NCBI GenBank assembly: GCA_001465935.1
Contig: LNKV01000002.1
Coordinates: 248,001-312,000 of the forward strand
DNA length: 64,000 nucleotides
Source: Clarireedia homoeocarpa
Lineage: Eukaryota; Ascomycota; Leotiomycetes; Helotiales; Rutstroemiaceae
Direction: 5' to 3'
Numbering within the stretch: position 1 is the first letter of the stretch; every line of letters begins with the position of its first letter. Shown here one piece after another: positions 35,753 to 46,979 of this stretch. The position numbers and the translations under genes were made by a program. The notes below the pieces were generated by a model. The model was not told the origin of the DNA. It was given only the letters and a program-made list of their open reading frames with translations, and made no database searches.

Positions 35753-36503
35753 TCTTACTGCTGCGAAATGTGAGTGGATTGTGGGATGAAGCTGCAGTAT
35801 TGCTAAGATGATGGTGGAGAAGATCGCTTTCTGGGGAGATGTCTCGTATTTATATTTTCTCTTCAACATTGTTCGATGGTCGAAACAACATATCGATGAA
35901 ATAACATATCGATGAAACAACATATCGACAAAACAACATATCGACAAAACAACATATCGACAAAACAACATATCGACGATAATATATTGGAACAGAGGGG
36001 TTATGCAGAGTACGGCGGGGGTTAAGAGACAGCGGGTAAAGAGGGGGCAAAGTGAGGCGAGGGAGATATCAAGAATATACGAAGGGTAGTCGCAAGAGTT
36101 CAGGAGTTGTCGTGTAGTACTAGGAGGGATAATTGGATGCATTTACGGACCGGATAAGATTGAAACAGTAGAATGGCATAAGACATGCAGTTAGGAAACC
36201 ATCGAAGATAACCACAATCCACATCTAGGAAGAGAAAGTCAATTAACATGGGAGATATGTATGTGTTTATAAAAGGAGAGAAAATAGGGAGACTTCATTG
36301 CCCTGGCTTTACACAAAGAAACGTGTAATGATCAAAAGCGGAAATGTTAGAATATGACAGCCCTGAGTCTAGGACAACATAACGATCGGGCTAGATGAAA
36401 ATGAGATGAGATACTTACCAAGGAGATATACTTGAATCACCACTCGAGCCTGATCTCACCAAGCAGACAGAATTCCAAGCCCTGAATAATCAGTGATCAC
36501 AAT
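35753..36503. other. intergenic region with minisatellite
   Basis: 750 bp upstream of the 35.2-kb orphan. Contains the 16-bp minisatellite listed separately; otherwise nothing recognised. Confidence 0.5.
35881..35987. repeat. 16-bp minisatellite, about six copies
   Basis: Units of the form CGACAAAACAACATAT, the first ones with CGATGAAA in place of CGACAAAA, run head to tail, ending CGACGATAATATAT. The last three full units are identical. It lies about 130 bp upstream of the 35752 start codon, in the presumed promoter. Confidence 0.9.
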
Positions 36504-37235
36504 TCACAAAGTCGTTCTCTGTGGGTCAGGGACCTCATCATCACTCCAATGAGTAAAATCCCATAAACTCAACTCCGCATCATCTTTCAAACCAACCGCA
36601 TCTGGCGACCCAACCGACTCATTCACAACCTCCCGCTCAGCCGCGTATACAAACATCGTCTCTTTGCTCAGCATCGGCAGCATAGTCCCCGCAGGAAATT
36701 TCCCAATCGCCGCCTGGATAGCATCATACTCCACAGCAGGCATACACGGTCTCGAATCAAAAACTGCTCTTTCGCCCCAGAGCATGTAGTCCAGACCTCT
36801 TGGCAAGAACCCCGGATGTGCTCTTTTAAAAGTCGCATCGAGCGGCTGGGGAATCCCGGCGTTATATCTTCGTACATTGAAGTTGAAGTTAGCCAGGCAG
36901 CTGATTACTAGCGCGATACCACATACTAATTTGCCCTGTCTTCCTTCGATGGGAAGGGGGAGCAGGGGTGCGTTTGCTTTGTGTCTTCTTAAGTTGGCGT
37001 CGGCGTTGATGTTTTTAATGTAGCCAATTCGCATGGATTCGGTGGATAGGCCTTGAGCGATGTATGCACGTTCGTAGTCGGTTGTTCGTAGGGTGGGGAT
37101 GCATGAATGCTCGCGTTCGGAAAGTAGGTGGGCGATGTATGAATGATCGTGGTCGGATAGTGTCTCACCACAATCTTCACAGCGTTTCTTTATTACAGAG
37201 TGTAGGGGAATGCAGGCATTGCTTGGAGATGCCAT
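36504..37235 (-). CDS. orphan protein with CxxC and SCLANFN motif, 243 aa
   Basis: Single open frame of 243 aa. N-terminus MASPSNACIPLHSVIKKRCEDCGETLSDHDHSYIAHLL..EHSC gives C-x2-C with nearby His and Cys. SCLANFNFNVRRYN shares seven consecutive residues plus V and YN with the neighbour at 35216. The C-terminus is acidic with aromatics (SLWDFTHWSDDEVPDP). In the smaller relative the CxxC and SCLANFN elements are close; here about 65 residues intervene, possibly an insertion or an unspliced segment, but no convincing splice pair of normal size was found. No known domain. Function unknown. Confidence 0.55.
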   Translation of the reverse strand: MASPSNACIPLHSVIKKRCEDCGETLSDHDHSYIAHLLSEREHSCIPTLRTTDYERAYIAQGLSTESMRIGYIKNINADANLRRHKANAPLLPLPIEGRQGKLVCGIALVISCLANFNFNVRRYNAGIPQPLDATFKRAHPGFLPRGLDYMLWGERAVFDSRPCMPAVEYDAIQAAIGKFPAGTMLPMLSKETMFVYAAEREVVNESVGSPDAVGLKDDAELSLWDFTHWSDDEVPDPQRTTL

Positions 37236-38254
37236 ATTATTAAGCGGGTTCTGATGAATATGATATATGGGAAGAGGTGGATGTCAAAAGCGAATGGTGG
37301 AAGGTTATATTTAAGGAGAAATTCATACATTTCTATACCCATTGTTTCTTTATTGTTCAAAAGTTCAGAACAGCATACTGTAGAGCAAATACGAAGTGTA
37401 CGTGTAGTGACTAGTTAGGCTTATATAGATAAAATGACAGTTGATTGACCTCTTCCCAACAAAGCACCTGAGCGACTATTTATATGCTCGGTGAGCCTCG
37501 AGATACCCAGCGAGAAAGAGACCCTTACGACCGAAATGCTCAGTCAGTCATAATTACATCTCCGACATGTGTCGACGATGCCCTATATAACCATTAAGGG
37601 GATCATTCCCCGTGACAAGTACACATACAATCGCTTCCATCTAGCTGTGATAGATTGTTATGCGTTTGATCGAGCATGGCTGTTGCCGCATCTGCTGCTA
37701 TCAGCAGAGTACAGATCACTCTCATTTTATAGTCATTGTGACTTTTGCTGTTGCTTGTTAGTTTTGGCTTTCTGGAATAGTCACATGAGTTATAGCAGGA
37801 AATGAAAGCAATCTTTCGTTTGATAGCGCTGTGTTTCTGTAGTTATCTCCCTTCCAGAGAGCCCGGGCCTTCTCCCCCTATCTTGTGCATCTTACATTTT
37901 CTCCCCCTCGTTTCAACACCAAACCTACATCATGTTATTCAATTCGACTCCAGCTTCACAAAACTCACTACATCTCACCCAAATCACAATCCAATATCAA
38001 AATAATATCATTTTTCAAAAACATCGAGTTTTATTTTTCAGTTTTCACATATCTCATAAATAATTCTGAAAACCCTTTGCCGAACAGTGCAGGCACGTCG
38101 AAACCCATGTCTAAGAAAAGTTAGTGTAATCATAAATCCATGAAATCATCGCGACGTTGATCTATCATCTTGCTAAATAAGACTAGCTTATCTGTGCATT
38201 TTAATCATGATTCATGAGATAGCTTATAGCAATACTTAGTGCTGCCCGCTAGAA
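37236..38254. other. intergenic, AT-rich
   Basis: About 1 kb, no supportable gene. Upstream of the 36.5-kb orphan and 3' of the disordered-protein gene. Confidence 0.5.
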
Positions 38255-39487
38255 CTACACATTCATAGAGACTGGTGAATCCGGAGCGGAATAAGTACGC
38301 ATAGTAAGCCCGAGATTCTCAGCTTCATCTTCAAATTTAGGAGGACAAGACTGCGGGCGTGCAACAGGTGATTCCTGACGCGGATGAGAAGGACACATAG
38401 TGAGCCCAAGGTAATCAGGCTGATACTGCTCGATCTCAAGCTCATCATCCTTAGAAGCTCCATCCTCTATTTGTAGTTCATCTATAACCGGGAGATCTGG
38501 GCCTTCCTGAATTGGTGGATATACAGAAGGATCTAAGCTCCCGTTTGCTATGACGGGAGTCGTGGGCATCGCTTGAGTGGTCGAATCTGCATATCCTCCC
38601 GAGTTTCCTTGGTAGGGATACGGGGCATACATGTAATCATCGTGGTATCCTTGAACATATGTCGAAGATGGCGCGGGAGATGCCCACGGATTGGATCTAT
38701 CATTTCTCATCTGATCTATAGGCTGAAACTGCGTCGGCGGCATCAACCACGAGGGGTACGATGTGCTTGCTATCTCTACCCCTGGAACAATTTCCAGGGG
38801 AGAGGAGGATAGCGCAGCTATTTGGCTACTGCTGGTACTAATTTGTTGACTATCGGGGATACCGTCCAGCCAACGTGGAACGAAATCTGGTTGGTAATTG
38901 ACGGGGATGGAAGAGCTGCGGAAATCCGCATTGGGCGAAGAGTATCCAGAGGTTTTGGAATGATTCATATGTTGGCCCTCGTGATGATAGTTGTAGCCCC
39001 CGTGCTGGCGATTTGGCGCACCATACGTGCTGAAGTTGACTGCGTTTGTTGCTTGCATATTGCTCATCCAGTTAGATGTGAGATTGTTGCGTTGAGGCAG
39101 GGGATGCAAAAGAGACGGTGGACTGTTGAACATGTTGTTTCTATGATAATTGTTCGTGTTCGATGAGTCCCAGCGGCTATTCCCAGTGCCGTGTCTGTGA
39201 TATTCTGCACTCTGATAATATGTGTTCCTATTGCTAGTGCTACCTCCATTGGGCTCTCTCAAGTCTGAGGCAGTTCGAGAAGTGTGATTTCGTCCAGTCC
39301 TAGAACCGTAATTAGCATTGCTCCGACGCGGAGTATTGAGAGTCGGCCATGCTGGTGTATTTGTCGGAACTACTGCACCGCGACTGTTACCTTCGTAGGG
39401 GGGTCGCCTAGTCGGAGTTGACGCATTTTGCATGAAAGTGTCATGTGCCTGCGCCCGCTGTGATGACCTTGAATGCCAGGAATACAT
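38255..39487 (-). CDS. Asn/Ser/Pro/Tyr-rich disordered protein
   Basis: Single exon, 410 aa from the ATG at 39487 (MYSWHSRSSQRAQ); an ATG at 39568 would add 27 less typical residues. The body is low-complexity, rich in Asn, Ser, Tyr, Gln and His (NNYHRNNMFNSPPS.., GYNYHHEGQHMNHS), a composition common in RNA-binding or condensate-forming fungal proteins. The acidic C-terminus has two imperfect repeats around YLGLTMCPSHPR and NLGLTMRTYSAP, each followed by SPV, which look like short linear motifs. No folded domain, signal or membrane segment is seen. Function unknown. Confidence 0.65.
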   Translation of the reverse strand: MYSWHSRSSQRAQAHDTFMQNASTPTRRPPYEGNSRGAVVPTNTPAWPTLNTPRRSNANYGSRTGRNHTSRTASDLREPNGGSTSNRNTYYQSAEYHRHGTGNSRWDSSNTNNYHRNNMFNSPPSLLHPLPQRNNLTSNWMSNMQATNAVNFSTYGAPNRQHGGYNYHHEGQHMNHSKTSGYSSPNADFRSSSIPVNYQPDFVPRWLDGIPDSQQISTSSSQIAALSSSPLEIVPGVEIASTSYPSWLMPPTQFQPIDQMRNDRSNPWASPAPSSTYVQGYHDDYMYAPYPYQGNSGGYADSTTQAMPTTPVIANGSLDPSVYPPIQEGPDLPVIDELQIEDGASKDDELEIEQYQPDYLGLTMCPSHPRQESPVARPQSCPPKFEDEAENLGLTMRTYSAPDSPVSMNV

Positions 39488-40311
39488 ATTAGCTGGTGAG
39501 ATTTTTGGGGCAGTACGTCTAGGTAACAACTGAGATATAAAGAAGCAGCTAATGTTAGTTATGATCACTAGCCTCGACTGTGCGAATGAAGGGAATTGAA
39601 CCCTAAACTTTTAAACTCAAGCCTCGACTTTTCAACCTTGAAACTAGAAACCGTTAAATGAACGGAATGAAGTATGAAGTTTGAGCAACAGGGTCCATAG
39701 CCTCTGAATTTAACTTATTCAACACACATTGTTCAACTTCTTGACACCTCTGAATAACCATCCATTGCACTCTTACGCATCCTTTGTGCTCCGAACAGTC
39801 GGTGATAACTCTGGCGCACCCAGATTATATTGGACTGACCATGATTTAAAACAAACGAGTTTCAATATACTTGGGTGAGAAAGCTGCTCTCAGATCTCAG
39901 TGCACAAGAGTAAACAACACTATCAACAAAATAAGTGAATTGTCTAGCTTAAAAACATTCCCGAGATGGATCACTTCACCACTACCGTGTTTAACGAATT
40001 ACATTGCATTGCATTTCATGACCCATTGTCCCATTACATCTACGCTGCATTTCTTTCATTTTCCATTCATTAAACCGAACCCAAATACCGAATGGAAAAC
40101 TCCTTGGTTATGTCCTGTACAGACTCCAATCCTGCTCTGCCACAGCTAGTTTTGCCTCCCTCTTTCTTTGTTCTTATGTTCAGTGAGCTTTTCTTTTTAT
40201 GAGCCACCCCCTTTACGTGCTTATTATACAGATTTCCACCACCCACACCTATCCTCCTATTTCACAACTGCCAATCTTTAATGACTGGTCCGCCCAGTCC
40301 AATTAAGCCCC
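39488..40311. other. intergenic: promoter of disordered-protein gene and 3' of MAM3
   Basis: About 820 bp; no supportable gene. The plus strand upstream of the MAM3 stop is pyrimidine-rich. Confidence 0.5.
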
Positions 40312-42819
40312 TCACTTTCCCAACTTCTTCTTCTTCTTCTTATTCTTTTTCTTGCTATGACTATGCGCGCTACCACTCACACTTCCTCCACCATTAGCAT
40401 TTCCCTTCTTCTTTGCTCCTCCACTATTATCTGTTCCAGTGCCCGCTTCGTCCGTTTCCGTTTGTTCGCTTTCTCTCTCCCCACTTAAGAAACCGGACCA
40501 CCTCGTAGCCGCGGCACTCTTTCCACTACTGCTCGAATGCATTTCTGTTTCTCGTCTTCCTTCTTCGTCCTCACTGCCGATATTAGTTTCCAGTACCATT
40601 TTTCTGATGCCTCCTGCATCCACCAAGTTTTCTGTGATACTTCCACTTCTTGCTGTACCCTTTTTCCGCTGTGAAGGACTTCCACTAGTGTGCGATCTTA
40701 GAGAACCTAATGTATCGGAACTTTTATTACTCTTGTTGAACAAGTTCGATATGGAAAGTTGATGACTAGCACCCGGGGACTGAGGTTGAGATGATGGATC
40801 TTTGGATTGGTTTTCGGGCTTGGCGAACTGAGATGTTTTTGGTATAGAGCCGTAACTTTGTTGAAGAGCCTGTACACCATCTTTTGCATCCATGCCAGCG
40901 GATCTAAGAAGGCCCTCTCCTTCACCACCTTGAGGAGCCGGGTGATCAGTATAGGGTACTTCTGCAATAGATTCGCGATGGGCCGTCGAGTCTGTTCTTG
41001 AGTCAGATCGGTTGAATATGCTTCCGGGCTTGATCTTGACGGACTGATATTTGGTCATTTTGGGACGACTGGCGAGGTTAGATGGCCCGAGGTGTTTAAG
41101 GTGTTCGCGTAAATCGTTAAAATTTCCTCTAACCGGTACATGATTTGTATCACTTGCCCCTGTAGAGACTCGACGCAAGAAAGTAGTTTTAGGACTGGTA
41201 CAAAGTTGAGCGGCTGGGCTGGAACTTCCGGTGTCGGCCAGCAAATGCTTCCCATTAGCAGCCACTCCCCTGGGTCGGTCATCCGAGATGTCGATGAGAT
41301 TGTTCTCGGGCATGTGGACAGCACCATTGTGTTCTGTAACAGAACCTTGCTTAAGTCGGAGTGACTTGGGTGCTGGTGTCATGCGTCTAATAGCCTTATG
41401 AACATCGATGTAAACATCAGACTCGTCAATGATTTCCCTGGGTTATGTTAGTTGACATGATCATACATACGAACGAACGAACGCTATACTTACTCTCCAA
41501 TGAGCTCTTCAATAACATCTTCCAAAGTAACAACACCAGTCGCACCGTAGTTTTCACCAGGATATTCAGAAACCAGGACCATGTGCGATTTTCCTTCTTG
41601 GAAAAAGTTCACAATATCGAGGCAGCTAGTTTCGGGTCGAGTTTCGGGCAAGGTGGCCAAGGCGAACTCGCTGACACGTTTGCAATCCTCTGGATCATAA
41701 GTGATCAAAATCTTAACTAAAAGCATACCGACAAAGTTGCTTTCATTTCCAGGCTCATAGATAGGAATTCGTGAGTACCCAGCACCAAGAATGACGTTCA
41801 TGGTCTCTTCATCAAGGACAGTATCAGCGCTCATCGTAAACACATCCTCCATAGGTGTCATGATATCTCCTACTGGCTTGTCCTTGAGGTCCAAAACTGC
41901 GCTGATTATTGTAACCTCATCTTGGTTCAACCTCTCGCTGGGACTGGTGCCCAATGTTTTGTGGAGGGTGACCAATGTTTTCAGACCAGATTTCTTGTAT
42001 ACAGTTCCGTGATCTTCTCCAAGCAGTTTATCGAGAAGTTTGGCTGTCGGCCAAGCTACAGGTGCGAGGAGCCACATAAGGCCAAGAACGAATGGTGCCA
42101 TATACGCGCCGATAGATAAACCATATCGAACACAAACCGATTGAGGAATGACTTCTCCGAAGATAACTACATAGAATGTTAATGAATAGCTAGAGGGGCT
42201 TTGGAGAAGTCGCACATACCAATCAGAACAGTACTTCCAAGAACCGCAGGCCAGCCTCCACCAAGTGATCGGTCGAGCACGATTGGAAGCGTTTCATTAA
42301 CGATGACATTGCTCAACAAGAGTGTTACCAGAACCCAATGTTTTCCCTTTTGTAGAAGAGCGAATACTTTCTGCGCGTGGCGTTGTTCTTTGCCTTCTCC
42401 GGAAGTCGCGATAACTTGTAAATAGACGCCATCTTGTCCCATCAATCTGCATGAAAACTCCTATTAGCATGATCTCTGTGTGAAGTGAGCATTGACGGCA
42501 AAACCTACGCAATGGTCAGACCGGCAAATGCACCACCTAGCAAGACGAGCACTGCTGCTGTCACCAAATACAGCCACAAACTTGGATCTTCGGCATCTTT
42601 TGGCAAGTCGTCTTCACTGGCAATTCCTAAATAAGTCGCGATAGGTGCCGCAGAAACTGAAGAAAGCTGGCACAGGCTCAAGAAGAGAACTTTCGCCAAT
42701 CCGAGAACGGCAGGTCTTGAAGATGTGTAGCCATTGTAGCTTGAACGAGAAGCTCCGACGAGGGATTTCGAGGTCATCTCGAGCAAATAATTGTGAGAAT
42801 CTCCAATGAGCACTGTCAA
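40312..42819 (-). CDS. mam3: Mam3-like CNNM/HlyC family membrane protein
   Basis: Four exons: 42509-42819, 42220-42446, 41494-42166, 40312-41437 (introns 42447-42508, 42167-42219, 41438-41493); 778 aa. Splicing gives LTIALMGQDGVYL, LIVIFGEVIPQS and IGEEIIDESDVYID. Order: N-terminal hydrophobic segments, DUF21/CNNM transmembrane domain (about residues 75-250) with the conserved GEVIPQS, then a CBS pair (about 270-400: VGDIMTPMEDVF, YSRIPIYEPGN, GVVTLEDVIEELIGEEIIDE), then a long disordered Ser/Lys-rich tail ending in a poly-Lys stretch. CNNM proteins are linked to Mg2+/Mn2+ homeostasis; yeast Mam3 is vacuolar and affects metal tolerance and mitochondrial morphology. Confidence 0.92.
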
Positions 42820-42991
42820 CGACAGTAATTCAATTAGTTAAGGTCCCTGTTTCTTGAGTGTGCTGGATGGACGGAAAGTCTAGAGGTCGAACAAGGGAAT
42901 TCTCTCAATTTCCACTGGAGACGAAAGGTCACCGTAGACCAAGCTCGGTCGTAGTTCTCCTGTAGCTTTTTTTCTGCAGGAGCGGATATGA

Positions 42992-43018
42992 GGTGGGCAC
43001 GGTGGGCACGGTGGGCAC
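42992..43018. repeat. 9-bp tandem repeat, three perfect copies
   Basis: GGTGGGCAC repeated three times exactly, about 175 bp upstream of the MAM3 start. Confidence 0.85.
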
Positions 43019-43140
43019 GTCTGGCACAATGGGGACAAGACCAGGATTAATGTTAAAAATAATACTGCAACGTCGATGTACTCGGTCTCTGTTTCCGTCA
43101 GCCGCGACGAAGTCTCACGGCAAAACCGGTCTTGACTCTG

Positions 43141-43218
43141 GAGTTGGGTGGAGTCGAGTGGAGTTGAGTGGAGCTGAGTGCAGGTGAGTGCAGGTGAGTG
43201 CAGGTGGATGCAGGTGAG
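43141..43218. repeat. 10-bp minisatellite, about eight copies
   Basis: Units with a strict 10-bp period: early units GAGTTGAGTG-like, later units CAGGTGAGTG. About 320 bp upstream of the MAM3 start. Confidence 0.85.
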
Positions 43219-44710
43219 ATTGAGTACTCTGTAGGCGAAGTGAGGCACGAAAGTAGAGCGCAGCTTGATAGGAGACGGCAGAGGCGGCAGAGGCGGCAAA
43301 GACAGCCGTCGGATAGGTTGTGTATACTGTAAGTTATGGACTGTAACTATTGGAAGAAGGTCGAAGTACTTTGTTTGTACTTGTAGTTAAGTTAAGGGAA
43401 AGGGCATCAACTTAATAGTCTATAACCGAACTTACTACATATATATTGTACTAAAGTATGTATGCACTCCGTATTCCTGTTCAGCCAATCAACTAGCACG
43501 AGCACTTGCAGTCGAAATGACGATGGGTGGACCCCCCGCTGGACCTGGATGTCTTGGCGTTCGGCTTTGCTGATTCATCATTTCGCCTCTTGTCGCCAGC
43601 ATCGCTTCCTTTCACCTATCGAGATGTCATCAGACATTCCTCGCGCGGCAAAGAGGGATGAAGCCGACCATGTCCCCCAGTATCTAGTCTCGAACAGTGA
43701 AGTCCTCACGCCAACATCGATAGAAAAGTGCTTCTGCTTCCAGCGCTTCACTGCCCTTGGCGCGTCTAATGGCCAAGATGCCCAGACAAGTAAGATGGAG
43801 GAAGAGACGGGGAGCACGAAACTGATGAGAAGGATTTTTGTCTTGGCACTTCTTTTGACGGCATTTTGACATTTTTATCCAGAGGAAATGGCCTGCAGCC
43901 GAGGAAGTCCCTGCTGGGTGTGCAGATGTTGACTCTGAAGTGATGTGTCATGATGCACGATGCTCGTTAGGTTGGGATGGCGAGATCTCCGAGCTGTCCA
44001 CTTGATGGCAACACTGGTTTGTCCTCGTACGATGTTTCTTACCTACGTCTGCATCTCCCATGAAGTTTCAAGAGATCTTTGAATTCACCGATTGTTAAGA
44101 CGGTATTCTCTTATGTATGTTTGTTGGCCTTCTGGGAGACGTTTCGTACATTGTAATGGATGATCACTGCAATTGGCGATACTCTACGAAGTACTAGAAA
44201 TAGGTTATCTTCACCATGGAGAAGTCCTGTATCTCGCACTACTCGTATTAACCCCCAGAAAGCTTTCTGCCCCGTGGCTAGTCGCTACATCCCCAGCATG
44301 CTCCCTCTTGATCTTATTGGATAGAACTACCGGAGAATAAAATCGCGCACAAGCATTTCAGAGCGTGCACGCACGACCTTATCCTACCGAGCCTACCTAT
44401 GATAGATCTTCTCATTATCTTCCGAGTTTGAATAGGCTCATGATGTGCATATTAAGAAGCTTTGATAAACTACTGCGCACAAAATATATATAGTAATTTT
44501 GAAAGTGATTCAATTCCTTGCCGAGCCTAAACCTCTGCCTCAAAACTATGCAGCCTGGACCTCAATAATATCCCAAACTATTTTATCGCTGTTGAATGCG
44601 TCCTGCTCGATCAATATTGAAAATCTTCCCAGCACCCTCGTCGTTGAGCCCAAACACCCGTGTGTATGTAAATCCATGTTCTCATCCAACGATATCCTCA
44701 CCCACCACAT

Positions 44711-46468
44711 CTACAACACAACAATACTGACATCAAAGATTCCTTTTGCTTCTCTTAACTCCGCCTCAACATCCTTTCCCACAACACCATCCACACCCAA
44801 TATCATCAAAGCCTCATTTTTCAACTCACCCTCACCTCTTTCTCTCAGCTTCCCCTTCGCTTCAGCATCCCCATCTCCCTCTCCCTCATCCTTCTCCAGC
44901 GCAGCCACACTCATGAACCGAATATTAATCCCATGTCTCCCCAAAATGCCCCCCACCACCCCAATCTTCCCCGGCTCATCATTATTCCTCAACACGCACA
45001 GCGTACCCTCGGGCGCAAAACTCGTCCTAAACCGATCTAACCTACTAATCCATACCCCCCTTCCACTCACAAACCCGCTAATAACCTGTTCCTCTCTTCC
45101 CTCCCCCCCATCCACCCTTAACGTAACCAGACTCCCACTCCCGCCCACCCCTCCCCCTCCCCCTCCACTCCTTGTCTCACTAACCACAATCCCCCTCTCC
45201 CTCGCCACCGCCCCCGCATTAACAATGTTTACATCCCTCCCCCCTCTCTCACTAATACTCCCCAATAATCCCTTCACCAGCGCCGCAAACAACGGTCTCG
45301 TATTCGTCATCCCCGCCAGTTCCCCCTCATAAATAATCTCAAATTTCCTCCCCCCTCCAACAATCCCACCCCGTCCACCATAATGCTGCGTATACAAGCT
45401 CCCCATCTTCTCCAGCAGCCGCACAAATGGCTGCAGCTTCTTGTACTCCTCGGGCAGAATGAGCGGCGCGTTTACAGCCGATATTGGCATCCCGCCGAGC
45501 AGAATCGTCCGCACCTGCGTGCACACGTCTACCGAAACGCTCTCCTGCGCCTCGACCGTCGACGCGCCAAGATGCGGCGTCGCCACAACCCTCGCATGTC
45601 TCGCTAGCTTCCACGCTGCGGTCCCCTCGACGGGTGGTTCACTCGTAAAGACATCCAGGCCCGCGCCAGCAATCCGTCCGGCGTCGAGCGCCTCCAGCAG
45701 CGCATCTTCGTTATACACGCCCCCTCTCGCCACATTCAGCACCATCGCAGTTTTCTTCATCATCTGCAGCTCCTTGCTACTGATCATATCCATTGTGCTC
45801 GCAATAAGCGGGGTATGCACTGTTAAGAAATCTACCGTGCCGAGCATACCCTGCAGATCCCCTACGAGCTGTACACCCAGCCCGGCTGCGACCTCCGCGC
45901 TCGCATATGGATCTACGGCTACGACTTTCATCCCCAAGCCGACGCCCATGCGCGCTACCTTCACCCCGACCTTTCCTAACCCGACAATCCCAAGTATCTT
46001 TCCCCCTACCTCCCTCCCAACAAGCTTCCCCCTCTCCCATCCGCCTTCACGCAGCCCTCTGTCTCCCGCACATACATTCCTTGCCACGGCCATCATTAAC
46101 GCGATGGTGTGTTCCGCCGCCGCCGCAATATTTCCACTCGGCGAATTAACCACTATGATACCATGTTTAGTCGCCGCGTCAATATCGATATTATCAACGC
46201 CGACGCCAGCGCGAGCGATGACTTTGAGGGAGTGCGCGGCCTGCAGCACGGCGGCGGTGACTTTGGTTTCGGAGCGGATGATTAGGGCGGTGTAGGAGGG
46301 AATGAGGTCGATGAGATCGGATGGAGAGAGAGAGGTGCGTTGGTCGACGTGGAAGTGAGGGGTGAGGAGGGCGAGGCCGTCGGGGGAAACTTTTTCTGGT
46401 ATGAGGATTTTGGGGCGGGTGTCGGTGGATTCCCCAGAGTTGGAGTGGGAAATGGCTGATGGTGCCAT
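44711..46468 (-). CDS. D-3-phosphoglycerate dehydrogenase, long form
   Basis: Single exon, 585 aa from the ATG at 46468, which has a strong context (CCACCATGG); the frame extends to an ATG at 46552 with a less likely N-terminus. Catalyses NAD-dependent oxidation of 3-phosphoglycerate, the committed step of phosphorylated serine synthesis. Motifs: RAGVGVDNID, SPSGNIAAAAEHT, ILGIVGLGKVG (NAD-binding GxGxxG), VLNVARGGVYNE (substrate Arg), GAGLDVFTSEPP (Glu) and TPHLGAST (catalytic His). A long region with the intervening (ASB) domain follows, then an ACT-like end, LCVLRNNDEPGKIGVVGGILGRHGINI. The layout is the 500-600-residue bacterial/plant type rather than the shorter yeast Ser3/Ser33 type. 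Very GC-rich coding sequence compared with the surroundings. Confidence 0.93.
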   Translation of the reverse strand: MAPSAISHSNSGESTDTRPKILIPEKVSPDGLALLTPHFHVDQRTSLSPSDLIDLIPSYTALIIRSETKVTAAVLQAAHSLKVIARAGVGVDNIDIDAATKHGIIVVNSPSGNIAAAAEHTIALMMAVARNVCAGDRGLREGGWERGKLVGREVGGKILGIVGLGKVGVKVARMGVGLGMKVVAVDPYASAEVAAGLGVQLVGDLQGMLGTVDFLTVHTPLIASTMDMISSKELQMMKKTAMVLNVARGGVYNEDALLEALDAGRIAGAGLDVFTSEPPVEGTAAWKLARHARVVATPHLGASTVEAQESVSVDVCTQVRTILLGGMPISAVNAPLILPEEYKKLQPFVRLLEKMGSLYTQHYGGRGGIVGGGRKFEIIYEGELAGMTNTRPLFAALVKGLLGSISERGGRDVNIVNAGAVARERGIVVSETRSGGGGGGVGGSGSLVTLRVDGGEGREEQVISGFVSGRGVWISRLDRFRTSFAPEGTLCVLRNNDEPGKIGVVGGILGRHGINIRFMSVAALEKDEGEGDGDAEAKGKLRERGEGELKNEALMILGVDGVVGKDVEAELREAKGIFDVSIVVL

Positions 46469-46979
46469 GGTGGATGGAAGAAGTGAGTTGCAGGTTAAAA
46501 AAAAAACAATTTGGAGTTGAAGTAAGAGGAGCTGCTGCTGATTTGTAGACACAATATGCTGCTCTAGGAATTGGAAAGTTTCTGATTCAGTCCGCCTTGC
46601 AGATTTCTTGGTTTGAAGAAATAGTAAATCAGAGATATTGGGAGAAACTAGGAAAGAAGAGAAGTCGTCTACTTATGCAACAAAGAACAGCAAGGCTTCC
46701 AGCATTCACTTGAGCTCAAGCTCTTACAGTAATTCGCTCGCTCTACAGATTCAAGGAAACCCCCCACCCCGCACTGAACCCCGCATCAAGCTACTGCAGG
46801 CCCGCGGGGTCACAAGACGATCCACCATCCAGGAACGCTCATCAAATTCAAATTGTCACCACTGTGTGTCAAGAAATTGGTATCGCCTGGGTATTTTGTT
46901 TTTGCTTATTCGCCTCATTTTATATTATGGCTGTTGCTGTTTTGGTTGCATTTCTGACAGCGTACCCACCTTGCAGCTT
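46469..46979. other. intergenic: PGDH promoter and GLO1 3' region
   Basis: About 510 bp with a run of nine A (about 46498-46506). A 121-aa plus-strand frame at 46638 lacks family resemblance and is not called. Confidence 0.5.

Larger units (their letters stand above)
42820..44710. other. long intergenic region upstream of MAM3
   Basis: About 1.9 kb between MAM3 and the 3' end of the PGDH gene. Two short minisatellites (42992-43018 and 43141-43218) lie within 400 bp of the MAM3 start, in its likely leader or promoter. A 135-aa plus-strand frame at 43462 has no recognisable family and is not called. Confidence 0.5.

Noticed and set aside
35753..36142. N-terminal extension of the 35.2-kb orphan frame
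   Set aside because: It reads through the 16-bp minisatellite as Cys/Phe/Val-rich repeats; the internal ATG at 35752 gives a start matching its paralogue.
39574..39660. GGTTCAATTCCC on the minus strand resembling a tRNA B box
   Set aside because: No matching acceptor 5' strand, D-arm or anticodon arm within 100 bases.
42880..43299. 139-aa minus-strand frame upstream of MAM3
   Set aside because: Its content comes from the two minisatellites; no plausible protein.
44499..45332. 277-aa plus-strand frame opposite PGDH
   Set aside because: Ser/Pro/Leu-rich antisense shadow of a GC-rich coding region; the same holds for 45441-46295.
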